Positions 17,576 through 26,601 of a stretch of DNA of 64,000 nt are shown here, one piece after another (position 1 is the first letter of the stretch; every line of letters starts with the position of its first letter). The stretch comes from Caballeronia arationis (lineage in GTDB: Bacteria; Pseudomonadota; Gammaproteobacteria; Burkholderiales; Burkholderiaceae): NCBI RefSeq assembly GCF_001544975.2, contig NZ_FCOG02000037.1, positions 1 through 64,000 on the forward strand, written 5' to 3'. A model generated the notes under the pieces. It did no database searches. It was not told where the DNA came from and saw only the letters and a list, made by a program, of their open reading frames with translations. A program made the translations under genes and the position numbers.

Positions 17576-18409
17576 TCAACTGCTGCGCGGATCCTCCTGT
17601 GGAAGCTTGCCGTAAAGCTGCCCCGTTTGTCCGCTTGCGATACCGTCCGCCATTCGCTGCAAATCGACCGACGTGTCTTTTGCAAGCAGCACGTAAGCGA
17701 GCCGGTTCGCACGCCATGTAACGGTCTTCATCTCGCCGACCTGCTGGGAACGTACGGGCGCATCGCCTTGTCCGTCCTCGATGATGCAGAGCGCCACCGG
17801 ATCGCCCCGCTCCGGGAGATAGACCATCTGTACGAGCGGCCGGTCGTGGTAATTCAGCCGTTGCACGCGCTTGAACTTGAGGCCCGCCTGCCGCAGATCC
17901 GGCACGCTGACCGGCATGCCATCGCGCTGGTGAATATCGGAAAGCACCTGCTCCGTGCTGACCTTATCCTCCCTGATATTGGCGACGGTATCGCGTCCGT
18001 ACAGCACCTGGTAATCGGCCACGCTCCGCACCCACGGATCGACACCCGGCTTGAATGGATTCGCGCCCCCCAGATAGCCGGTAAGAACGCCGGAACAGAT
18101 GGCGCCCGCGACGAAAGCGGCCGCGGCCCACTGAACGGGCCAGCGCCGACCGCGGCGCTCGGCGGCGCGCTGGTGCGGCGTCGTCACGCTCACGAGTTCC
18201 TCGATGCGGCGCGTGAGACTTTCTGGCACCGGGGGCACGGCTTGCCGCTCGTAGGCGGCGCGATACGGCAGGCACGACGCGCGCAACGCGGCCACTCGGG
18301 CGGAAAGATCGTCAGAGTGCGCAATCGCGGCTTCGACCTCCGTGCGCTGTTCGGGCGGAAGCTCGCCATCGACGTATGACATCAGCAGTGAATCATCGAC
18401 ATTGATCAT
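17576..18409 (-). CDS. Anti-sigma factor for the adjacent ECF sigma factor
   Basis: A 277-residue membrane protein: an N-terminal anti-sigma-like domain (LLMSYVDGELPPEQRTEVEA), a single membrane helix at about residues 92-112 (WPVQWAAAAFVAGAICSGVL), and a periplasmic C-terminal domain of about 160 residues. The HxxxCxxC zinc motif of ZAS anti-sigma factors is absent. It overlaps the sigma gene by four bases (ATGA), the usual sign of translational coupling and a fixed sigma:anti-sigma ratio. By family logic it holds the sigma factor at the membrane until an envelope signal releases it. The signal is unknown. Confidence 0.85.
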   Translation of the reverse strand: MINVDDSLLMSYVDGELPPEQRTEVEAAIAHSDDLSARVAALRASCLPYRAAYERQAVPPVPESLTRRIEELVSVTTPHQRAAERRGRRWPVQWAAAAFVAGAICSGVLTGYLGGANPFKPGVDPWVRSVADYQVLYGRDTVANIREDKVSTEQVLSDIHQRDGMPVSVPDLRQAGLKFKRVQRLNYHDRPLVQMVYLPERGDPVALCIIEDGQGDAPVRSQQVGEMKTVTWRANRLAYVLLAKDTSVDLQRMADGIASGQTGQLYGKLPQEDPRSS

Positions 18410-18939
18410 ATTGATTCTCCCTTGCGAGCCGCGGACGATGGTTGCGCGCCGAATTGCTGCCCGATCGTGAGCCGCGCTCGCGACAGCCGGCTCATGACGG
18501 TGCCTATCGGCACATCGAGCACGTCGGCAGCCTCACGGTAACTGAGGCCTTCGATTGCGACCAGAACCATCACGACGCGCTGTGCGTCCGGCAGGGCTTC
18601 CACGGCGTTGATCACCTGGCGATGCAGCAAATCGATCTCCGGATTGTGCGATGCGGGATCGGCAAACGATTCTATGTCTTCGTCCTGCCAGTCCATGCTG
18701 CCGCGGTTGCGAATCGAACGAGCGCGCAGTTCGTTCATCCACGTCGAGTGAACGATCGAAAAGAGCCAGCTTAGTGCCGAAGTGCCGGGCTGCAACTGAC
18801 TGCGCCGTTCCAGCGCGCGCACGCAGGAACGCTGGACGAGATCCTCGGCATCGTGCTGGTTCTGCGTCAGACGCAGCGCAAAACGCCAGAGTCGCGGCAA
18901 CAACGTCGGCAGGACGGCGGGCAAATCGTCGTCGTTCAT
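18406..18939 (-). CDS. ECF-type RNA polymerase sigma factor
   Basis: A 177-residue sigma-70 family member of the ECF type. Region 2 is seen at LWRFALRLTQNQHDAEDLVQ (core binding and -10 recognition). Region 4, at about residues 110-160, shows LPDAQRVVMVLVAIEGLSYR and EAADVLDVPIGTVMSRLSRA (helix-turn-helix reading the -35). The start is set at 18939 by GGAG eight bases before the ATG; the frame is open 14 codons further up. A GGAATAA-N15-GTT element just upstream, matching others near the T6SS genes, points to autoregulation. It is transcribed divergently from the T6SS operon. Confidence 0.92.
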   Translation of the reverse strand: MNDDDLPAVLPTLLPRLWRFALRLTQNQHDAEDLVQRSCVRALERRSQLQPGTSALSWLFSIVHSTWMNELRARSIRNRGSMDWQDEDIESFADPASHNPEIDLLHRQVINAVEALPDAQRVVMVLVAIEGLSYREAADVLDVPIGTVMSRLSRARLTIGQQFGAQPSSAARKGESI

Positions 18940-18974
18940 CGGGGCAGCTCCTGAAATGGGCGCGCTCATAGAAC

Positions 18975-19001
18975 AAAACACCCAGTTCGCGCCTTTATTC
19001 C
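18975..19001 (-). promoter_or_regulatory. Candidate ECF promoter of the sigma/anti-sigma operon
   Basis: Read on the minus strand: GGAATAA (19001-18995), a 15-nt spacer, then GTTTT (from 18979). It lies 38 bases before the sigma ATG and shares the GGAAnAA-N15/16-GTT layout with four other sites in this window. The role is inferred from recurrence and position. Confidence 0.6.
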
Positions 19002-19024
19002 AAAGTTTTTTCGAGTTTTTTTGC

Positions 19025-19052
19025 GGAATAAGTCGTGGAGCCCGGCTGTTTT
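19025..19052 (+). promoter_or_regulatory. Candidate ECF promoter toward the T6SS operon
   Basis: GGAATAA (19025-19031), 16-nt spacer ending CCCGGCT, then GTTTTC (19048). It is divergent from the sigma promoter, with the two -35 elements 24 bp apart. It drives toward the broken small gene at 19108 and hcp at 19454; no separate match to this motif was found between them. Confidence 0.6.
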
Positions 19053-19107
19053 CGGGTCACTGGATGCGAAACAGCGCAGAGACGAACGACCGAAAAGGAG
19101 ACAGATC

Positions 19108-19290
19108 ATGGAGACCATCCTCGACAGGGCCCGGGAAGCGGGCATGGCGGTCATGCTGGAGGCGTGCATGGACGCGAGCATTTTTATAGCATAGCCGGTT
19201 CGCGTACGACGTTTCGAACGATTTGCGCGTCTTTGCGAAGCGCCGCTTGCGGATCGCGACACGTTCGCCCGATGGGCCGACGACGCGTGA
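19108..19290 (+). pseudogene. Small T6SS-leading gene, disrupted
   Basis: A strong ribosome site (AAAAGGAG) precedes ATG at 19108. The frame reads METILDRAREAGMAVMLEAC, then reaches a TAG at 19192. The same frame resumes with a coherent end, FERFARLCEAPLADRDTFAR, stopping at 19290. Between them a different frame reads GREHFYSIAGS, which fits the gap better. Two compensating indels near 19175 and 19205 would restore a single protein of about 60 residues. I recognise no named family. Its position directly behind the divergent ECF promoter and ahead of hcp suggests it once led the T6SS operon. A truncated 28-residue peptide may still be made. Confidence 0.55.
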
Positions 19291-19453
19291 GCGCCGGCTA
19301 AGTAAATCCGGCTTCGAGCGGATCGAGCCAATCGACATAGTTAGATATCCGAATCGATCGGAGGGCGAGTCGCGCTCCGAATCACTAGCTTCGCGATCCA
19401 AGTGGCGCGAATTGACCTGTGCGGCGAGACGCACACATTTTCTGGAGACTGAA

Positions 19454-19939
19454 ATGGCCGTAGATATGTTCCTCAAGCTGGGCGACATCAAGGGTGAATC
19501 ACTGGCCGTGGGCCACGTGGAAGAAATCGAATTTCTGAGCTGGTCATGGGGCTCGTCGCAGACGGGCACCACGCACAGCGGGACGGGCGGCGGCACGGGA
19601 ACCGCCGCCGTGCAGGACCTGATGATCAGCAAGTACGTCGACAAGAGTTCGCCCACGATCGTGCAGTCCTGCTGCCAGGGCAGCCACATGCCCGAAGCGG
19701 TGCTTACGATGCGCAAGGCAGGCGGCAAGGAGCCTGTCGAGTACCTGAAGCTCACGCTGAAGGAAGTGCTTGTCAGCAGTCACTCGGTCAGCTTCGGCGG
19801 CGGCGACCAGGCCGTCGAGAACATCACCCTCAACTTCGCGCAATTCAACATGGAGTACCAGCCGCAGGACAACAACGGCGCGAAGAAGGGCGGCGTCGTC
19901 ACCGGCAAGTGGAACATCCCGAAGAACGTTTCGGAATGA
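19454..19939 (+). CDS. hcp: T6SS tube protein Hcp
   Basis: A 161-residue Hcp/TssD, the hexameric ring protein that stacks into the inner tube propelled by the sheath. Typical features are MAVDMFLKLGDIKGES, the ESLAVGHVEEIEFLSWSWG strand pair, VQDLMISKYVDKSSP, and YLKLTLKEVLVSSHSVSFGG. Length is standard and there is no C-terminal extension. It is the first intact gene of the T6SS operon, followed after 49 bases by tssA. The region 19291-19453 upstream shows no recognised promoter of its own, so transcription probably arrives from the ECF-type site near 19025. Confidence 0.95.
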   Translation: MAVDMFLKLGDIKGESLAVGHVEEIEFLSWSWGSSQTGTTHSGTGGGTGTAAVQDLMISKYVDKSSPTIVQSCCQGSHMPEAVLTMRKAGGKEPVEYLKLTLKEVLVSSHSVSFGGGDQAVENITLNFAQFNMEYQPQDNNGAKKGGVVTGKWNIPKNVSE

Positions 19940-19988
19940 TCGTTGGGCCGACCCTGCAAACCCCTGATCGCGATCCCCGGACATCACC

Positions 19989-21044
19989 ATGAAGCATGCC
20001 CAAATCGCCGCCTGGCTGACCGACGTTGCACCGGAACTGCCGTGCGGAGAAGACGAGGAATACAGCGCGGAATTTCGTGCACTCGAACTGGCGGTGGCCG
20101 GCAAGCCGGATGTGCAGTACGGCGGGACCGTGGTTGCCGCGACGCCGCCCGACTGGACTCGGGCGCTCTCTCTCTCGATGACGCTGCTGGCGCGCAGCCG
20201 CGACTTGCGCGTGGCTGTGCATTTCACCCGGGCGAGCACGATCCGCGAGGGTTTCGAGGGACTGGCATGCGGGCTGGCGCTGATCGAGGGTCTGGTCGAC
20301 CTGTATTGGGAGACCGTTCATCCGCAACTGGATGCAAGCGATAACGACGACCCGACTGCGCGCGTCAACGCGCTTTCGGGGCTCGTCGACGGCGCCGGCT
20401 TGCCGGCAGCGCTGCGCGACGTGCCGTTCGTGGCGCCGCCCGGCCAGTGCGGCTTCGCGCTGCGCGACATCGAAGTGCTTGCGGGCGAATCGTCGCCGGC
20501 CGAGGGCGCGGGCATGCCGACGCTCGCCGAAATCGACGCCGCTTTCGCGCAGTCGGGAACGGGCGAAGTGGAGGCGACCCGTGAGGCGCTTTGCGACGCG
20601 ATGGCTTCGCTGGCACGGATCGAGGCGTTGCTGACCGAACGCGTCGGCCCGGCGCGCGCGCTTGACTTCAAGCCGTTTGCGCGGCTTCTGGCGCGCATCG
20701 CCGAGTTCGTCGGGGCGCGTGTCGCGGCATCGGGGGAAGGGGAAAGACAACAGGGCAGTGCGATGGAGACCAGCCGTAATCAAGAGGAAGCAGACACCGG
20801 ATCGGCGACGCATCGCGCCGCCATGCCCGGTCCTGCAAGCCCGGCACGCATCGTAAGCCCGCGGGACGTGATCGACGCGCTCGACACGATCTGCGCGTAC
20901 TACGCGGAGCACGAGCCATCGAGTCCGCTGCCCGTGTTGTTGCAGCGCGCGCGGCGGCTCGTGGGCAAGAGCTTTATCGAAATCATCGAGGACGTGGCGC
21001 CCGACGGCGCCGGTCAATTCAGGCATCTGGGCGGCGTCGAGTGA
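19989..21044 (+). CDS. tssA: T6SS assembly protein TssA
   Basis: A 351-residue TssA with an N-terminal ImpA_N domain (APELPCGEDEEYSAEFRALE, then PDWTRALSLSMTLLARSRDL and YWETVHPQLD). TssA primes tail polymerisation at the baseplate. After a Gln/Glu-rich linker at about residues 255-285 the C-terminal helix pair (SPRDVIDALDTICAYYAEHE, PVLLQRARRLVGKSFIEI) resembles short-form TssA proteins. It sits between hcp and tssB, as in many Burkholderiaceae systems. Confidence 0.93.
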   Translation: MKHAQIAAWLTDVAPELPCGEDEEYSAEFRALELAVAGKPDVQYGGTVVAATPPDWTRALSLSMTLLARSRDLRVAVHFTRASTIREGFEGLACGLALIEGLVDLYWETVHPQLDASDNDDPTARVNALSGLVDGAGLPAALRDVPFVAPPGQCGFALRDIEVLAGESSPAEGAGMPTLAEIDAAFAQSGTGEVEATREALCDAMASLARIEALLTERVGPARALDFKPFARLLARIAEFVGARVAASGEGERQQGSAMETSRNQEEADTGSATHRAAMPGPASPARIVSPRDVIDALDTICAYYAEHEPSSPLPVLLQRARRLVGKSFIEIIEDVAPDGAGQFRHLGGVE

Positions 21045-21089
21045 GACCTGCGCGGGGCGCATTCAACTGGCGGACACAGGAGTGACATC

Positions 21090-21626
21090 GTGGCAAAGGA
21101 AAGCAGTCAGAAGTTCATCGCGCGCAATCGCGCGCCGCGGGTGCAGATCGAGTACGACGTCGAAGTGTACGGCTCGGAGAAGCGAGTGAATCTGCCGTTC
21201 GTGATGGGCGTGCTCGCGGACCTGTCGGGCCAGCCCGCCGAACCGCTTGCGCCGGCCGCCGAGCGCAAGTTTCTCGAGATCGACGTCGACAATTTCGACG
21301 AACGCCTCAAGTCGGTCAGGCCGCGCGTCGCGGTGCAGGTGCCCAACACGCTGACGGGCGAGGGCAACGTGGCGATCGACCTGACCTTTGAAAGCATGGA
21401 CGACTTCGCGCCGGCCGCCATCGCGCGCAAGGTCGAGCCGTTGCGGCGCCTGCTCGAAGCACGCGCGCAGCTCGCAAACCTCCTGACCTACATGGATGGC
21501 AAGACCGGCGCCGAAGCTCTGATCGCGCGCCTGCTTGAGGAGCCTGCCCTGATGCAGGCGCTGTCTGCCCAGCCGCGCCCAGAGGCACAAGCAACCGAAA
21601 CCCAGACGCCGACCGAGGGAGCATGA
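21090..21626 (+). CDS. tssB: T6SS contractile sheath small subunit TssB
   Basis: A 178-residue TssB (VipA), which pairs with TssC to form the contractile sheath. Signature: SSQKFIARNRAPRVQIEYDV, GSEKRVNLPFVMGVLADLSG and FVEIDVDNFDERLK-type FLEIDVDNFDERLKSVRPRV. Translation begins at GTG (21090). The stop is four bases before the tssC start, so the two are tightly coupled, as is usual for sheath genes. Confidence 0.95.
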   Translation: MAKESSQKFIARNRAPRVQIEYDVEVYGSEKRVNLPFVMGVLADLSGQPAEPLAPAAERKFLEIDVDNFDERLKSVRPRVAVQVPNTLTGEGNVAIDLTFESMDDFAPAAIARKVEPLRRLLEARAQLANLLTYMDGKTGAEALIARLLEEPALMQALSAQPRPEAQATETQTPTEGA

Positions 21627-21630
21627 CGCG

Positions 21631-23139
21631 ATGAACGATCTCAGCATCCAGCAACAGGGTGACGCCTTTGCGACCGCCATCGAACGCGCCCCGGACGTCA
21701 GCGACTTTTCGGCGCTGCTGCAAAAGGAATTCAAGCCGAAGTCCGAGCGCGCCCGCGAGGCGGTCGAGAGCGCGGTGCGCACGCTTGCCGAGCAGGCCTT
21801 GCGCGACACGGGCGTGATCTCGGGCGACGTGCTCGCAACCATCGAAGCGCTGATCGCGCAGATCGACCAGACGCTCACCGCGCAGATCAACCTGATCCTC
21901 CACAGCGAGCCGTTCCAGAAGGTCGAGAGCGCGTGGCGCGGTTTGCATTACCTCGTGAACAACACGGAGACGGACGAGTCGCTGAAGATCCGCGTGCTCA
22001 ACATGTCGAAGGCGGAACTGCACAAGACGCTGAAGAAGTACAAGGGCATCGCGTGGGACCAGAGCCCGCTGTTCAAGAAGCTCTATGAGGAAGAATACGG
22101 CCAGTTCGGCGGCGAGCCGTACGGCGCGCTGGTGGCCGATTACTACTTCGATCACAGCGGACCCGATACCGACCTGCTCGCGCAGATCGGCAGGATCGCG
22201 GCGGCGGCGCACGCGCCGTTCATCGCGGGCGCGGACCCGACGGCGCTCCTGATGGAATCGTGGCAGGAGCTCGCAAATCCACGCGACCTGACCAAGATCT
22301 TCCAGACGCCCGAGCATGCCGCGTGGCGCTCGCTGCGCGAATCGGAGGACTCGCGCTACATCGGCCTCGCGATGCCGCGCTTTCTCGCGCGCGCACCGTA
22401 CGGCGCGAAAACCGACCCGGTCGAGGAGTTCGACTTCGAAGAGGACACCGCAGGCGCGAACAGCAGCAAATATGCGTGGGCGAACGCGTCCTACGCGATG
22501 GCCGCCAACATCACGCGCTCGTTCAAGATGTTCGGCTGGTGCTCGCGGATTCGCGGCGTCGAGTCGGGTGGGGCAGTGGAAGGGCTGCCGGTGCACGCGT
22601 TTCCGACCGATGACGGCGGCGTCGACATGAAATGCCCGACCGAGATCGCGATCAGCGACCGTCGCGAGGCCGAGCTTGCCAAGAGCGGCTTCATGCCGCT
22701 CGTGCACAAGAAAAACTCGGACTTCGCCGCGTTTATCGGCGCGCAGTCGCTGCACAAGCCAGCCGAGTACGAAGACCCGGATGCCACCGCGAATGCAAAC
22801 CTCGCCGCGCGCCTGCCATACCTCTTTGCGTGCTGCCGCTTCGCGCACTACCTGAAGTGCATCGTGCGCGACAAGCTCGGTTCGTTCAAGGAACGTGAGG
22901 ACATGCAGCGCTGGCTGCAGAACTGGATTCTCCAGTACGTCGACGGCGACCCGGCCCACTCATCCGACGACACCAAGGCCCGCAAGCCGCTCGCGGACGC
23001 TCAGGTCGTCGTCGAAGAGGTGGAGGGCAATCCCGGCTACTACACGTCGAAGTTCTTTCTGCGGCCGCACTACCAGCTCGAAGGGCTGACGGTGTCGCTG
23101 CGGCTCGTGTCGAAGCTGCCGACCGCCAAGACCGCATGA
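21631..23139 (+). CDS. tssC: T6SS contractile sheath large subunit TssC
   Basis: A 502-residue TssC (VipB), the large sheath subunit. Conserved blocks include AQINLILHSEPFQKVESAWR, GLHYLVNNTETDESLKIRVL, FGGEPYGALVADYYFDHSG, FLARAPYG, and the C-terminal YYTSKFFLRPHYQLEGLTVS LRLV-type ending. Length is typical. It is flanked by tssB and tssE in the common tssBCE order. Confidence 0.96.
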   Translation: MNDLSIQQQGDAFATAIERAPDVSDFSALLQKEFKPKSERAREAVESAVRTLAEQALRDTGVISGDVLATIEALIAQIDQTLTAQINLILHSEPFQKVESAWRGLHYLVNNTETDESLKIRVLNMSKAELHKTLKKYKGIAWDQSPLFKKLYEEEYGQFGGEPYGALVADYYFDHSGPDTDLLAQIGRIAAAAHAPFIAGADPTALLMESWQELANPRDLTKIFQTPEHAAWRSLRESEDSRYIGLAMPRFLARAPYGAKTDPVEEFDFEEDTAGANSSKYAWANASYAMAANITRSFKMFGWCSRIRGVESGGAVEGLPVHAFPTDDGGVDMKCPTEIAISDRREAELAKSGFMPLVHKKNSDFAAFIGAQSLHKPAEYEDPDATANANLAARLPYLFACCRFAHYLKCIVRDKLGSFKEREDMQRWLQNWILQYVDGDPAHSSDDTKARKPLADAQVVVEEVEGNPGYYTSKFFLRPHYQLEGLTVSLRLVSKLPTAKTA

Positions 23140-23171
23140 TCCCGGCCGCGCCCATCTCGAAGGAGCATCAA

Positions 23172-23711
23172 ATGTCCGAACTGACCGCCCGGGACCGCCT
23201 GCAACCGTCGTTGCTCGATCGCCTCACCGATCTCGAACCCGACGCGCGCCACGAAACGCGCGAGCGGCGCGTGCTGTCGCAACGTGCGTTGCGCGACAGC
23301 GTGCAGCGCGACATCGGCTGGCTGCTGAACGCGAGCGGGCTCGACGCGGTGCAGGACCTCGCTGGCTTTCCGCATGTGGCGACTTCGGTCCTCAACTACG
23401 GCCTGCCGGATCTTGCGGGGCGCAACGTCACGGGCCTGACGCCGGCTGCGATCGAGCGGCTGATCCGCGATGCGCTCTGGGCCTTCGAACCGCGGCTCGT
23501 GCGCGATACGGTGCGCGTCACGGCGCTCGACGACGCGAAGGGCGCGTCGCGCGCCCATGTGATCCGCTTCGGGATCGAAGCCGAGATGTGGTCGCAGCCG
23601 TACCCCGAGCGTCTTTATCTGCGTACGGAACTGGACCTCGAAGCGGGTGAGGTGCGCATCGTCGATGGTGGCGCGGCACGGCGCACCGAACTCGCGGAGC
23701 AGCAGGCATGA
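23172..23711 (+). CDS. tssE: T6SS baseplate protein TssE
   Basis: A 179-residue gp25-like TssE, a wedge component of the baseplate. Visible motifs: LQPSLLDRLTDLEPDARHET, QRALRDSVQRDIGWLLNASG, YGLPDLAGRN and the conserved FEPRLVRDTVRV region. The start at 23172 follows GAAGGAG; the frame is open to 23136 without a ribosome site. Overlaps tssF by four bases. Confidence 0.94.
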   Translation: MSELTARDRLQPSLLDRLTDLEPDARHETRERRVLSQRALRDSVQRDIGWLLNASGLDAVQDLAGFPHVATSVLNYGLPDLAGRNVTGLTPAAIERLIRDALWAFEPRLVRDTVRVTALDDAKGASRAHVIRFGIEAEMWSQPYPERLYLRTELDLEAGEVRIVDGGAARRTELAEQQA

Positions 23712-25585
23712 ACCCGGCGCTTCTCAAGTATTACAGCCAGGAACTCCAGCATCTGCGCGAGATGGGCGGTGAGTTCGCCGCCGCGTTTCCGAAGGTCGCA
23801 GGAAGGCTCGGGCTCGATGGCATCGAATGCGCGGACCCGTATGTCGAGCGCCTGCTCGAAGGCTTCAGCTTCCTCGCCGCACGCGTGCAATTGAAGCTCG
23901 ACGCCGAGTTTCCGCGCTTCACGCAACACCTGACCGAGCTGGCGTATCCGCATTATCTCGCGCCGACGCCGTCGATGGCGGTCGTGCAGTTGCAGGCGGA
24001 CCATTCCAATCCGCAGCTCGCGGCGAGTCCGGAGGGCGCCGTCGTGGCGCGGAACACGATGCTGCGAAGCATGCTCGACAAGTCGGGTTCGACGCGCTGC
24101 GAATACCGCACCGCGCACGCGGTGACGCTGTGGCCGATCGAGATCACGCACGCGAAGTTCTTCACGCATACGGGGTCGCTGGGCGCTGCGGGCCTGGCAG
24201 TGCCAGCCGGCGTCAAGGCAGGGTTGCGGTTGCGTCTGCGCACGACCGGCACGTTGACGTTCGAGCGCCTCGCACTCGATCGCCTTGCGCTCTATCTGCG
24301 CGGCGCCGACGGCCTGCCGGCGCGCATCCACGAGCGGCTGCTGGCCGGTTGCATGGGCGTTGCCGTGCTGCATGGCGCCGGGGCGGGAACCCTGCTGCCG
24401 AAGGCCGCGCTCCAGCCGCTCGGCTTTGGCGAGGACGAAGCGCTGTTGCCCGTGAGCCAGCAATCGTTCGACGGCTACCGGCTGCTGCAGGAGTATTTCG
24501 CATTCGCGCCGCGCTTCATGTTCGTCGAGATCGGCGGATTGCGCGAAGCGTTGCGCGGGTGCCGCGAGCGGGAAGTCGAACTGATCGTCCTGCTCGACGG
24601 GGCGGATGCGTCGCTCGAACGCTCGGTGGACGTATCGCACTTCGCGCTCCATTGCACGCCGGCGGTGAACCTGTTCCGCCGCCGCACCGACCGCATCGCG
24701 CTCGCCGATTCGGACTTCGAGTATCACGTCGTCGTCGACCGGACCCGGCCGATGGATTACGAAATCCACCAGATCGACGAAGTGACCGGCTATGGCGCGG
24801 GCGCGAGCGCCGAGCAGCAGTTCCGGCCGTTCCACTGCGCGAAGGATCTGGATATGCCGCAGCAAGGCGGCGCGTTCTACCAGTTGCGCCGGGAGGCGCG
24901 GCGGCCGTCGGCGCGGCAGCAGCAACACGGCGCGCGCAGCAGCTATCTCGGCAGCGAGACGTTCATCGCGCTGGTCGATGCATCGAGCGTGCCGGTGCGG
25001 GGCGAACTGCGCCAGCTCGGCGTCGCCGCATGGTGCACGAACCGCGACCTGCCGCTCTCGATGCCGATCGGTACCGGCTCGACCGATTTCACCCTCGACG
25101 CCGAAGCGCCCGTTACGGCCGTGCGCTGCGTGGCGGGTCCGAGCCGGCCGCTGCCGTCGTTCGCGCAGGGACCGGCGGCGTGGCGGCTGTTGAATCACCT
25201 GTCGCTCAACTATGCGTCGCTCGTCGACAGCGATCCGCAGCATGGCGCCCGCGCGCTGCGCGAGATGCTGGCGCTCTACTGCCCGGCGGGAGATACCGCC
25301 GCGCACCGGCAGATCGAAGGGCTGCGCTCGGTCGTCGCGGCGCCGGTCGTGCGGCGCATGCCTTCGCCGGGACCGATCGTGTTCGGGCGCGGCCTGCGCA
25401 TCACGCTCCAGTTCGACGATGCCGCTTTCGAGGGCGCGGGCGCCTTCCTGCTCGGCGCGGTTCTCGCGCGCTTCTTCGCGCAGTACGTGTCGATCAACTC
25501 GTTCACCGAGACCGCCGTCGCGACCCTCTCGCGCGGACCGATCATGCAATGGCCTGCGAGGACCGGACGATGCGCGACGCTCTAG
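23708..25585 (+). CDS. tssF: T6SS baseplate protein TssF
   Basis: A 625-residue TssF (VasA/ImpG), a major wedge protein of the T6SS baseplate. It opens with the family's hallmark LLKYYSQELQHLREMGGEFA and PKVAGRLGL, then DPYVERLLEGFSFLAARVQL and the LTELAYPHYLAPTPSMAVVQ segment. Later blocks include RPMDYEIHQIDEVTGYG and the C-terminal FFAQYVSINSFTETAVATL. It overlaps tssG by 16 bases. Confidence 0.95.
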   Translation: MNPALLKYYSQELQHLREMGGEFAAAFPKVAGRLGLDGIECADPYVERLLEGFSFLAARVQLKLDAEFPRFTQHLTELAYPHYLAPTPSMAVVQLQADHSNPQLAASPEGAVVARNTMLRSMLDKSGSTRCEYRTAHAVTLWPIEITHAKFFTHTGSLGAAGLAVPAGVKAGLRLRLRTTGTLTFERLALDRLALYLRGADGLPARIHERLLAGCMGVAVLHGAGAGTLLPKAALQPLGFGEDEALLPVSQQSFDGYRLLQEYFAFAPRFMFVEIGGLREALRGCREREVELIVLLDGADASLERSVDVSHFALHCTPAVNLFRRRTDRIALADSDFEYHVVVDRTRPMDYEIHQIDEVTGYGAGASAEQQFRPFHCAKDLDMPQQGGAFYQLRREARRPSARQQQHGARSSYLGSETFIALVDASSVPVRGELRQLGVAAWCTNRDLPLSMPIGTGSTDFTLDAEAPVTAVRCVAGPSRPLPSFAQGPAAWRLLNHLSLNYASLVDSDPQHGARALREMLALYCPAGDTAAHRQIEGLRSVVAAPVVRRMPSPGPIVFGRGLRITLQFDDAAFEGAGAFLLGAVLARFFAQYVSINSFTETAVATLSRGPIMQWPARTGRCATL

Positions 25586-26601
25586 ACCTCGACCGCGCCC
25601 TCGCGCGCGACGCACGCCGCTTCGACTTCTTCCAGGCGCTGCGCCTCCTCGACCGGACGCATCCGGAGCGTCCGCGCCTCGGCCGCTCGCTCAGCGCCCG
25701 TGACGACGCCGTGCGCCTTTCGCAGGATCCGGAGCTGATCTTCCACCCGACCGCGCTCGGCGACTACACGCCCGGCGGGGAGGGCGGTCCCGGCCGCCTG
25801 GCGGTGAATTTCCTCGGGCTTCTCGGCCCGAACGGTCCGCTGCCCACGCACCTGACGGCCTATGTGCGCGAACGTGCCCGCAACGCAGGCGATGCCACAA
25901 TCGCGCGATTTCTCGACGTGTTCCATCACCGCATGCTGTCGCTCTTCTACCGTGCATGGGCCGACGCGCAGCCGGTGGTGAGCGCGGACCGCCCGAGCGA
26001 CGACCGCTTCGCCGATTACCTCGGCAGCCTGTTCGGCCTTGGCGCGCCTGCACTGCACGATCGCGGCGCGGTACCCGATGCCGCCAAGCTGCACTTCGCA
26101 GGCGTGCTCGCCGCACCGACGCGCCATGCGAGCGGACTGCAACTCATCCTCGCGCGGTTCTTCGGCGTGCCGGTTGCGGTCGAGCCGTGGCGCGGCCACT
26201 GGATCACGTTGCCGGACGATGCCCGCACGCGTCTCGGCGGCGCGCGGCTGGGCGTCTCGTCGGTGGTCGGCACGCAGGTGTGGGACTGCCAGCACAAGTT
26301 CCGCATCGAGCTCGGGCCGCTCGATTTCAAGGATTTCCAGCGCTTCCTTCCCGGCGGCGCGAGCCTGAGCAAGCTCGCCGACTGGGTGCGCAACTACGTG
26401 CGCGATCCGCTCGACTGGGACGTGGTGCTGCATCTGAAGCGCGACGAAGTGCCCGCGCTGCGCCTCGGCGCCACACCGGAACCCGGCGCGCGTCTCGGCT
26501 GGTCGACGTGGCTCACGAGCGGCACGCCGGTTCATGACCATCATCGGGTCGTCATCGCACGGGACGCGTGCGAGCCCCCGCCAACTGGAGACCTTCCATG
26601 A
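25570..26601 (+). CDS. tssG: T6SS baseplate protein TssG
   Basis: A 343-residue TssG (VasB/ImpH), the TssF partner in the baseplate wedge. Typical segments: RRFDFFQALRLLDRTHPERP, GPNGPLPTHLTAYVRERARN, FLDVFHHRMLSLFYRAWADA and KFRIELGPLDFKDFQRFLPG. The start at 25570 is favoured by GAGG eight bases before it; ATG at 25549 is an alternative. Its stop overlaps the clpV start (ATGA). Confidence 0.94.
   Translation: MRDALDLDRALARDARRFDFFQALRLLDRTHPERPRLGRSLSARDDAVRLSQDPELIFHPTALGDYTPGGEGGPGRLAVNFLGLLGPNGPLPTHLTAYVRERARNAGDATIARFLDVFHHRMLSLFYRAWADAQPVVSADRPSDDRFADYLGSLFGLGAPALHDRGAVPDAAKLHFAGVLAAPTRHASGLQLILARFFGVPVAVEPWRGHWITLPDDARTRLGGARLGVSSVVGTQVWDCQHKFRIELGPLDFKDFQRFLPGGASLSKLADWVRNYVRDPLDWDVVLHLKRDEVPALRLGATPEPGARLGWSTWLTSGTPVHDHHRVVIARDACEPPPTGDLP

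Noticed and set aside
19400..19420. Possible sigma-54 site (GTGGCGCGAATTGACC) upstream of hcp
   Set aside because: The GG-N10-GC spacing required for sigma-54 is not met.
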